A DNA stretch of 64,000 nucleotides. Source: Granulicella cerasi (GTDB lineage Bacteria > Acidobacteriota > Terriglobia > Terriglobales > Acidobacteriaceae). The notes under the pieces are model-generated. The model made no database searches, was not told the origin of the DNA, and saw nothing but the letters and a program-made list of their open reading frames with translations. The stretch is taken from NCBI RefSeq assembly GCF_025685575.1, contig NZ_JAGSYD010000001.1, positions 623,852 through 687,851 on the forward strand. The letters run 5' to 3'. Of the stretch, positions 55,518 to 64,000 are shown piece by piece (the stretch's first letter is position 1; every line of letters starts with the position of its first letter). The position numbers and the translations under genes were made by a program.

Positions 55518-56315
55518 ATGCTTCGCTGGACCCGCTTGCCCTTTGATTTCGACGTTGCACCTCTGCAGGCAGAGGTGGGATCCATCGTTGAGGAGCAGTG
55601 GGTCCCGCACTTCAACACCCACGACTACGATGGTCAGTGGAGCAGCGTCTCGTTGCGCTCGGCTTCAGGTCGTGCGGAGGAGATCGTTCCGCAGAGCTCC
55701 AGCGGGGAGTATCTCGACACGCCGCTGATGGCCGCCATGCCTGCACTGGCAGCGGTTGTACGGCAGTTTCAGATGCCGCTGAAAGCGGTGCGCCTGCTGC
55801 GTCTTCATGCGGGCTCTCGCGTCAAAGAGCATCGTGACTACGACCTCGGCATGGACGCCGGCGAGCTGCGCTTCCATGTGCCCATCATCACCAGCGACGC
55901 CGTGGAGTTCATCGTGGCTGACCGTCAGTTGCCGTTGCGTGCTGGCGAGTCCTGGTATGTCGACTTCTCGCAGCCGCACCGCATCTTCAACGGCGGCACA
56001 GAGCATCGGGTGCATCTGGTGATCGACGGCCAGCTCAACGCATGGGCCGACGAGTTGCTGCAGACCGCTGTTCGCGAGATCGCCACCCCTACAAGCGTTC
56101 CGCGCGGCATCGAGGCCTTCCAGGCTTTCAGCGAGATGCTCCAGCAGGACAAGCCGCTACGCGCGGCCCTGATGCAACATCGCTCTCCGCCGGAGCTGGT
56201 CGCCGCCGTTGCTGCTGCCGCCGTAGAGCGCGGCTTTGCGCTGGACGAGGACGACGTCAACTCTGTGTTGCGTGCCCATCGCGCAGACTGGATCAGTCGG
56301 GTGGCCATCCTTTGA
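55518..56315 (+). CDS. Aspartyl/asparaginyl beta-hydroxylase with Nif11-like tail
   Basis: 265 residues from ATG 55518 (a TTG at 55506 is an alternative; neither has a good ribosome site). Fe(II)/2-oxoglutarate dioxygenase: AVRLLRLHAGSRVKEHRDYD places His105 and Asp107, and GTEHRVHLVIDG gives the distal His163 and the Arg for 2-oxoglutarate. The C-terminal 70 residues (FSEMLQQDKPLRAALMQHRS, then PPELVAAVAAAAVERGFALD) resemble a Nif11-like leader domain, which in peptide pathways guides substrate recognition. Stop overlaps the next gene's TTG start by four bases (TTGA). Confidence 0.82.
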   Translation: MLRWTRLPFDFDVAPLQAEVGSIVEEQWVPHFNTHDYDGQWSSVSLRSASGRAEEIVPQSSSGEYLDTPLMAAMPALAAVVRQFQMPLKAVRLLRLHAGSRVKEHRDYDLGMDAGELRFHVPIITSDAVEFIVADRQLPLRAGESWYVDFSQPHRIFNGGTEHRVHLVIDGQLNAWADELLQTAVREIATPTSVPRGIEAFQAFSEMLQQDKPLRAALMQHRSPPELVAAVAAAAVERGFALDEDDVNSVLRAHRADWISRVAIL

Positions 56316-57289
56316 ACTTCGAAGGCTTCCTTCCTGTACGCGTTCGCTGGACCGAAGAAGGGCCGCGCGTCCAGTGGACGGAGTTCGGAAATCAGCGACT
56401 CCTCGCCCCGTTCTTCGAGGACGATATCGGCACGCAGATGCGTGAGCCGTTCCATCAGCTTTTCCGCCGCGAAACCAGCATGGACGAGTTGCTGGCATGG
56501 GTGGAGAGCCGCCCTTCGCTACCGCTCGCGGGGAGCGTGCTGCACGTCTCGCGCTGCGGCTCCACGCTGATCTCGCAGATGCTCGCCGCCGTCCCGCACC
56601 ACGTGGTGGCTTCGGAGCCTGCGCCGTTAGACCAGATTCTGCGCGCTCGGTTTTACCTGCCAGACCTGCCGCGAGAGACGCATCTGCGCTGGATTCGCGG
56701 CATGATGGCGGCTTTGGCCCAGCCTCGCGTCGGTGGTGAAGATCGTTTCTTCCTGAAACCAGATTGCTGGCATCTGAACGAGCTCGATCTGCTGCGTGAC
56801 GCTTTCCCGGACATGCCGCTGCTGATGCTCTATCGCGAACCGCTGGAGGTGATGGTCTCGCACGATCGCGCTGCGGCCGCGTGGGCTGTGCCCGGGATGC
56901 TGCATCCGTCAGCGCTGCGGCTGGAGCAGGGCGCGTGGAAGCCCGACGCGCGTGAGGTGTACAGCGCTCGCGCGCTGGCAGGCTTCTACGAAGGCGGCCT
57001 GATTGCCGCACAGCAACACGGTGCGATGCTGGTGAACTTCAACGAACTTCCCGCAGCCATGTTCAGCCGCATCAGCCGACACTTCGATCTCCGTCTGGAA
57101 GACATGCCGGTGATGCTGGAGCAGTCGCTGCGCAATGCCAAGACGCCGGGAATGCCGTTTGTCGCTGACAGCGAAGAGAAGCGCAATAGCGCGCGTGATG
57201 CCGTGCGGGAAGCCACAGAGACGTACCTGCGCGACGTCTATCTGCGGCTGGAAGAGGCGCGGAACGCGCAGCTTGTTCGCGGCTTCTAG
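56312..57289 (+). CDS. PAPS-dependent sulfotransferase
   Basis: 325 residues from TTG 56312, which overlaps the hydroxylase stop; the longer upstream frame lies inside that gene. The 5'-phosphosulfate loop is LHVSRCGSTLISQMLAA near 77-93 and the 3'-phosphate-binding loop is LLMLYREPLEVMVSHDRA near 175. It moves sulfate from PAPS to a hydroxyl on protein or glycan. Translational coupling with the beta-hydroxylase suggests that one enzyme makes a hydroxyl and the other sulfates it. It shares a CTAG with the convergent APS kinase gene, which would supply PAPS. Confidence 0.87.
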   Translation: MNFEGFLPVRVRWTEEGPRVQWTEFGNQRLLAPFFEDDIGTQMREPFHQLFRRETSMDELLAWVESRPSLPLAGSVLHVSRCGSTLISQMLAAVPHHVVASEPAPLDQILRARFYLPDLPRETHLRWIRGMMAALAQPRVGGEDRFFLKPDCWHLNELDLLRDAFPDMPLLMLYREPLEVMVSHDRAAAAWAVPGMLHPSALRLEQGAWKPDAREVYSARALAGFYEGGLIAAQQHGAMLVNFNELPAAMFSRISRHFDLRLEDMPVMLEQSLRNAKTPGMPFVADSEEKRNSARDAVREATETYLRDVYLRLEEARNAQLVRGF

Positions 57290-57837
57290 CGGGCTGCGTT
57301 CTCGATCGCCTTCAGAATGCGTGCCGCGCTCGCATCGACCCTCTCCTCTGCCGTGAAGCAGTGCACGTCGGGTGCGGTCGGCGGCTCGTACGGATCGCTG
57401 ACCCCGGTAAATCGTGCGAGTTCGCCGCTCCGTGCGCGCTGATAGAGACCCTTGGGGTCCCGCTCTTCGCAGGTAGCCAGCGGCGCATCGACGAAAATCT
57501 CCAGAAAGCTCGCTTGGCTCTCGCGCCGTAGCTGCTCGCGCAGTTCGCGAAACGGGCTGATGATGGCGACGAGTACGATTTCGTCCTGGGCTGCGTGCTC
57601 TTGAGCGAGGGCCGCGAGCCGCCGCATGTTCGTTTCGCGATCTGCACGGGAAAAGCCGAGATCGCGTGACAGCGTCTGCCGCATCGCGTCGCCGTCCAGC
57701 ACCGTTGCCGCCTCGCCACGGGCACGGAGGGCCTTCGCCACCGCCTGGCTAAGGGTCGTTTTGCCGGACGCGCTGAGGCCCGTAAACCATAGGACCATGC
57801 CCCTGCGCGGTTTTCCGGGTTCAGATTGTGATTGCAA
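57286..57837 (-). CDS. cysC: Adenylyl-sulfate (APS) kinase
   Basis: 183 residues; phosphorylates APS to PAPS. P-loop LWFTGLSASGKTTLSQAV near 15-33, LDGDAMRQTLSRDLGFSRAD followed by RETNMRRLA near 48-73, ISPFRELREQLR near 97, and ERDPKGLYQRARSGELARF with GVSDPYEPP near 130-150. All are standard. No ATP sulfurylase lies in the window. It is convergent with the sulfotransferase, each stop being part of the same CTAG (57286-57289), so its product likely feeds that enzyme. Confidence 0.95.
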   Translation of the reverse strand: MQSQSEPGKPRRGMVLWFTGLSASGKTTLSQAVAKALRARGEAATVLDGDAMRQTLSRDLGFSRADRETNMRRLAALAQEHAAQDEIVLVAIISPFRELREQLRRESQASFLEIFVDAPLATCEERDPKGLYQRARSGELARFTGVSDPYEPPTAPDVHCFTAEERVDASAARILKAIENAAR

Positions 57838-57889
57838 GTCGGCTACTCTCCGGGAGTAAGATTAGTCCATTCTCATCTCAGGACCCCCG

Positions 57890-58420
57890 ATGCCCACCCG
57901 TCGTCATTTCCTCTCGCTCTCCGCAGCGGCCGCTACCGGCCTTGCCCTGCCGCGCTCCATACACGCTCTGGTGCCGCAGGAGCAGGTGTTTTCCAACGCG
58001 AACCTTGGCGCCTATACGCAGGGCACCATGACCGCTTCGCTCTTTCAGGGGATGATCAACGCAGAGTTTACGGTGGCGCTCGGCAACTATGAGTACTCCA
58101 AGATTCGCCTGCGCAAGGTGACGATGGTGAACCCGCCCACTTCAGAACAGGTCGCTGCGGCAAACCAGGGCAAGCGCATCTATCCTGTTGGCGCAGACCT
58201 GACGCAAAACCGCGCGCCGTTGCAGCCTTCGAGCTTCACGCTGAGCTTTGATGTCGAAGGGCAGGCCTTTCCAGACGGTACGTACGTCGTGGATAACGGC
58301 ACGCTCGGCAGCGTAGCGATCACGCTCGCCAGCGGCGGCCCCGGCAAGTGCCTCGCCAGCTTCTCCAGCTTCGTCACGCAGAAGGTCTCGCCGGTCCGTC
58401 GCACGCTCGCCACGTTCTAA
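57890..58420 (+). CDS. Tat-exported beta-rich protein
   Basis: 176 residues with a twin-arginine signal (TRRHFLSLSAAAATGLALP). The rest is beta-rich without cofactors: LFQGMINAEFTVALGNYEYS, PSSFTLSFDVEGQAFPDGTY and VVDNGTLGSVAITLASGG. The last 60 residues resemble the C-terminal domain of the convergent GNAT protein at 58417 and possibly the small DUF6916-type domain, but that match is tentative. It could be a scaffold or accessory for the tail-collar protein. Its stop overlaps the convergent gene's stop (TAA/TAG around 58417-58420). Confidence 0.7.
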   Translation: MPTRRHFLSLSAAAATGLALPRSIHALVPQEQVFSNANLGAYTQGTMTASLFQGMINAEFTVALGNYEYSKIRLRKVTMVNPPTSEQVAAANQGKRIYPVGADLTQNRAPLQPSSFTLSFDVEGQAFPDGTYVVDNGTLGSVAITLASGGPGKCLASFSSFVTQKVSPVRRTLATF

Positions 58421-59289
58421 ACAGCACCCATGCGGTTGAAGCTGATGTGATACTCGATGCCTTCTTCAACCTCGGCAATGGGTGAGAGGAAGAGCGCGAA
58501 GACATCGCCTTCCTCGCTGACAAACTCATGCGTGTCATTGGACAGAATGGGCTCGTGCGGCCCGTAAAGCTGCACGGTGAAGCTATCGCCCAGGGGGATG
58601 CCTGCGTTGCGGTAAGCGGAGCCTGATGCGAGTGGATCGACCGCAACGATGCGCAGCGGTACAGGCGCTGCGCCGGGCACCTGCGTTTGCAGCACCTGGC
58701 CGAGACGTCGGCGGAAGTAGCTGGAGCTGCTTCCGGTAACCTCTGGCTGCTCTTCCTGCGCCACCGTTTCAGCCGCTTTGCTAGAGCCTGCTCCTGCTCT
58801 GTCGGCGCTGTATTGCATCGGCAGATTGAGGCCGTCTCCCGGGCCGGTCTGCACGAAGCCGAACCGCTCGTACAGCCGTCGCGCCGGGTTGTCGAAGCGC
58901 ACCGTCAGCTGTACGGGCAATTTCACGCGCTCGGCTGTGGCGATCAGGTTTCGCAGTACGCGTGACCCGATGCCGCAACCGCGAAACTCCTCCCGCAGCG
59001 CGATGTCCACCAGCAGCATCCGCTCCGGCGTGCGATGCACATACGTGCGACCGATGCGCTCTTCGCCTGCCCACAAGATGGAGTGGATGGATTGAGGAAA
59101 CTGCGTGGTGTAGCCGACAACCTGCGCCTTGTGCTGCATGGCGAGCAGCTGTTCCAACGCTTCAGCAGGCAGTGCAAGCGCGGCGTACTGCGGTGCATTC
59201 ACCTCGCGGAAGAGAGCTGCGAGAAACTCCTCATCCTCGTCGGTGGCTGTCCGCAATTCAAAAGCGATCTCTGGAGCGTTCGACGTCAT
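58417..59289 (-). CDS. GNAT N-acetyltransferase fused to a beta-rich domain
   Basis: 290 residues from ATG 59289. The GNAT domain spans about 10-165: ELRTATDEDEEFLAALFREV, ERMLLVDIALREEFRGCGIG with the acetyl-CoA loop RGCGIGSRVLRNLI, and NPARRLYERFGFVQTG. After a Ser-rich linker (about 175-205) comes a small C-terminal domain: VPLRIVAVDPLASGSAYRNA, LGDSFTVQLYGPHEPILS and EGDVFALFLSPIAEVEEGIE, ending YHISFNRMGAV. The acceptor of the acetyl group is unknown. Its ATG overlaps the stop of the TPR gene by four bases. The N-terminal extension to 59439 is a shadow of that gene. Confidence 0.82.
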   Translation of the reverse strand: MTSNAPEIAFELRTATDEDEEFLAALFREVNAPQYAALALPAEALEQLLAMQHKAQVVGYTTQFPQSIHSILWAGEERIGRTYVHRTPERMLLVDIALREEFRGCGIGSRVLRNLIATAERVKLPVQLTVRFDNPARRLYERFGFVQTGPGDGLNLPMQYSADRAGAGSSKAAETVAQEEQPEVTGSSSSYFRRRLGQVLQTQVPGAAPVPLRIVAVDPLASGSAYRNAGIPLGDSFTVQLYGPHEPILSNDTHEFVSEEGDVFALFLSPIAEVEEGIEYHISFNRMGAV

Positions 59290-61589
59290 CGTGTTCCTTT
59301 GTTCTTCTCGGACTCTGCCCAGGCGAGGTTGTTTTTCGCGATCTGGAGCGCGGGGTTGATGGCCAGCGCGTGCTGCGCAGCGTTGATCGCGGCGTCCCAG
59401 TGCTTCATGCTGGCTTCTCCTGCGGCGATGTTGTTCCACGCCTCGGCCGAATGCGCGTCGAGGGCGAGGGCCCGCTTCGCTGCTGCGATGGAGCCTGCGA
59501 AGTCATTCGCTCGATAGAGTGCGAGTGATTTCTCGATCCAGGCTGCGGCCGTAGTCGGTGTGGTCGACGCGATCTTTTGCTGCTGCGTGTACCAGGCGAG
59601 ATTGTTCTTCGCGATCTGCAGTTTGGGGTCTGCGGCGAGAGCCTGCTGCTCATAGCGAATGGCCTCACTCCACTGCTGCATCGCTCCGTAAGCCGCGCCG
59701 ATGTTGTTCATCGCTTCGGCCGAGTGGGGGTTCAGCGCGAGCGCTTTCTGCGCGGAGTTCAGCGAGTCCGCATAGCGACCCGCGCGTGATTCGCCAAGCG
59801 AGCGGTTGATCCAGAAGGCCGCATCCAGCTGCACGGGATGCGCGAGTTCGTTCGCGGCTACGACGTCGCCGGGAACCGCCGTGAGCGTATCGACAGCGAG
59901 CGCGTGTGCTTTCGCTTCATCGCCCTGCGCGGCGTAGGCGCGGATGAGCAAGTCACGCGTGAAGCCGCGCGCGGCGTTCAACTGCATGGCATGTTGCAGC
60001 GCCGCGACCGCTTCACTCAGGCGGTTCTGCTCCAGGAGATAACGCCCGTAGAACGCGTAGGTAGTGTCGTCGTTGGGTGCGAGCGAGATGGCACGCTGAA
60101 AGTGTCGCTCGGCTTCGCCTGCGCGCGAGCTGTCTCCTGCCGCAGCCATCGCTCCGTTCACCACGCCCAGGTTGATCTCCAGCGTTGGATAGTTCGGCGT
60201 GTACAGCAGCGCGCGGTTGAAGTAATCCAGCGCTTCCGGATATCTCCCCGCGGCCATCAATGTCAGGCCGTAGGTCATCAGGCCGCGACCGTTGTGCGGA
60301 CTCTTCAGCACATCATCGCGCCACAGCGTTTCTTCGTTCAGCCACACCTGGTTGCGCAGGTGCGCGCCATAGGCGTAGCCGCTCAACGCGAGCAGCACCG
60401 CGGCGATCGTGGCCGTGCGCATGGCAGAGCTGCTGCGCAGTCCTTCCCATGCGCGCCACCCGCACCACACCACCGCGAGCATCAGCCCGGGGAAGGAGAA
60501 GAACATGCGGTGATCATTTTCCAGCTCGCTGAGTGCATAGAGCGATGTCGGCAACTGCGTCAGCACGAACCAGAGGAGACCAAAGGCGACCGGTCTCCAT
60601 GCGCGCTTTGTCCACGTCTTCACGAGGAGGAAGATCAGCACGGCGAGGAAGAGCAAGCCCGCGCATGCGGCGCCATCGAGGCCCTTCACCGCGCTCAGAT
60701 CTGTATCGGCGTTCAGGTGCAGCGGTAGAAACAGCGAACTCGTATAGCGCAGCCACACATAGGGCTGCGTAAGCCGATACATCGATGCCGGGATGTCGGA
60801 GGGGTGAAAGGTCTTCGGCGTCATCGCGCTCTGAAGCATCAGCAGCGCGACGGTGACGACAACGCTCGGCACGATGGCGAGGAGGCCGCGCTTCCAGCGC
60901 GCGGCTTCGAACTCGTCTTCTGCAGGGCGCTCGAAGAAGTACGTCCAGAAGAGCAGCAGCAGCGGGAAGATGGCAGCGGGCGCCTTCGAGAGCATGGCGA
61001 ATGCATACGGCAAAAGGTAGAGCCCGAATCGTCGCCACTGCGGCAGGCGCGACCAGATCACGATCGCGGCGACGCAGCCCAGCGCGCAGTACACGTCGCC
61101 GCGCTGGATCACGTAATCCACGGTCTCCGCCATCGCCGGATGCAGCCCGAACCAGGCCGCTGCGATCAGTGCAGGGAAGAAGTGGTTCGCTACGGGTTCC
61201 GTGCTGTCCATGGCGGCTTCGTGAAAGCGCACGAGCACGTAGACCATCAACAGGAAGAAGAGCAGCGTGCTGATGTGGAACCACACCGGGTTCAGCCCAT
61301 GCCCGAGCGCATAGTCGATGGCAAGCGTGGTCGAAACGAGGGGACGATACGTGCGGTTGAGCGGAAGCACGCTGAAGGTCGTAGTGTCGGTGAAGAAGCG
61401 CGGAATGTTACTCAGCGAGCGGATCGCACCGTTGTCGACCACCGTGTGAGAGTCGTCGAAGTGGAAGCCGTCGTGCAGCGAATTTGCATACACGGCGACG
61501 ACGGCGATCAGCAGGCATACCAACCAAAGCCAACGATGACGCGTGGAAACTGCCCGCACCGTGGCTACGGGACTCTGCATGGATGCCAT
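59286..61589 (-). CDS. TMTC-like membrane glycosyltransferase with TPR repeats
   Basis: 767 residues from ATG 61589 (GGAGAAG upstream). About ten membrane helices fill residues 20-420. The first loop after helix 1 holds HFDDSHTVVDNGAI, an acidic motif placed as in GT-C enzymes. The C-terminal 340 residues are TPRs; the last two units are near duplicates (HSAEAMNNIGAAYGAM / HSAEAWNNIAAGEASM, both ending LQIAKNNLAW). This membrane-plus-TPR layout is that of TMTC O-mannosyltransferases and other bacterial DUF1736-like proteins. It is divergent from a threonine-rich collagen-like gene, a possible substrate. Donor and acceptor are inferred. Confidence 0.8.
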   Translation of the reverse strand: MASMQSPVATVRAVSTRHRWLWLVCLLIAVVAVYANSLHDGFHFDDSHTVVDNGAIRSLSNIPRFFTDTTTFSVLPLNRTYRPLVSTTLAIDYALGHGLNPVWFHISTLLFFLLMVYVLVRFHEAAMDSTEPVANHFFPALIAAAWFGLHPAMAETVDYVIQRGDVYCALGCVAAIVIWSRLPQWRRFGLYLLPYAFAMLSKAPAAIFPLLLLFWTYFFERPAEDEFEAARWKRGLLAIVPSVVVTVALLMLQSAMTPKTFHPSDIPASMYRLTQPYVWLRYTSSLFLPLHLNADTDLSAVKGLDGAACAGLLFLAVLIFLLVKTWTKRAWRPVAFGLLWFVLTQLPTSLYALSELENDHRMFFSFPGLMLAVVWCGWRAWEGLRSSSAMRTATIAAVLLALSGYAYGAHLRNQVWLNEETLWRDDVLKSPHNGRGLMTYGLTLMAAGRYPEALDYFNRALLYTPNYPTLEINLGVVNGAMAAAGDSSRAGEAERHFQRAISLAPNDDTTYAFYGRYLLEQNRLSEAVAALQHAMQLNAARGFTRDLLIRAYAAQGDEAKAHALAVDTLTAVPGDVVAANELAHPVQLDAAFWINRSLGESRAGRYADSLNSAQKALALNPHSAEAMNNIGAAYGAMQQWSEAIRYEQQALAADPKLQIAKNNLAWYTQQQKIASTTPTTAAAWIEKSLALYRANDFAGSIAAAKRALALDAHSAEAWNNIAAGEASMKHWDAAINAAQHALAINPALQIAKNNLAWAESEKNKGTR

Positions 61590-61856
61590 CTGAATCTTCT
61601 TCTCCGAAAACTTAGGAATTATTTTGACAGACCTGAGGGGGTGGTTTACTGTTGGCACGAACCTAAAGGTGCAAGTGTCTCAGGATCAGCGTTTATGCGC
61701 TGATGCACGCGCGCCGTAGTGTCGCTTGGCGATGCTGCTGCGTCCATGTCTCGTTCCTGCGGGCAGACGCACCACGACGGTCCTTTGCTGAGCCCGACCC
61801 GTCACTTTGCGCCATTTTTTGAGACCGGCGTACGCTCGCAAAGCTGCAGGAGCTTT

Positions 61857-64000
<2,144 letters not shown>

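Overview
The window is a high-GC, densely coded chromosomal segment. It looks like a member of the Acidobacteriota, family Acidobacteriaceae (the Granulicella/Terriglobus/Edaphobacter type). This is inferred from family content, not from a marker gene: a very long TonB-dependent receptor with an N-terminal carboxypeptidase-regulatory domain, a PSD1-type cytochrome c protein paired with a DUF1501 protein, an HpnI-like hopanoid glycosyltransferase, and GGGGCTGAAGCCCC-type intergenic palindromes.

Region by region. 1-5.5 kb: 3' end of transketolase, a small translationally coupled ORF, rpiA, an exported metallophosphoesterase and tex. 5.5-11 kb: an NHL-repeat lipoprotein, the RNase P RNA gene (rnpB, minus strand), and two MacB-like ABC permeases. 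Between the permeases lies a four-helix-bundle (S23-type) gene that is frameshifted and flanked by imperfect inverted repeats. 11-24 kb: envelope and general metabolism genes (hpnI-like, cNMP/DUF1003, GT39-like, Rieske oxygenase, MBL hydrolase, CDF transporter, SDR-like protein, OsmC, AzgA-like purine permease, GH75-like, aldo/keto reductase, MFS). 24-36 kb: a giant GH13-like protein, a SIMPL protein, small ORFs, threonine aldolase, a palindrome cluster, and an operon of PSD1 cytochrome, DUF1501 protein and alpha/beta hydrolase.

36-52 kb is the most coherent accessory region. A plus-strand operon (Thi5-like binding lipoprotein, amidohydrolase, ABC ATPase, two permeases) converges on a minus-strand set (two amidohydrolases, one Tat-exported; two exported nucleoside hydrolases; a stand-alone RarA C-terminal-domain protein). 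A LysR regulator lies divergent to a TonB-dependent receptor. Together these could move a nucleoside-like or heterocyclic N-compound across the outer membrane, cleave and deaminate it in the periplasm, and import the product. The substrate is unknown.

52-54.7 kb holds two overlapping trans-sulfuration PLP enzymes. 54.9-64 kb looks like a surface-protein production and modification locus: a tail-collar (MdpB-like) protein, an Asp/Asn beta-hydroxylase with a Nif11-like tail, a sulfotransferase, APS kinase (PAPS supply), a Tat-exported beta-rich protein, a GNAT protein carrying a similar beta-rich domain, a TMTC-like membrane glycosyltransferase with TPRs, and a divergent threonine-rich collagen-like protein that runs off the right edge. 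No tRNA, rRNA, CRISPR array, prophage or IS transposase was seen.
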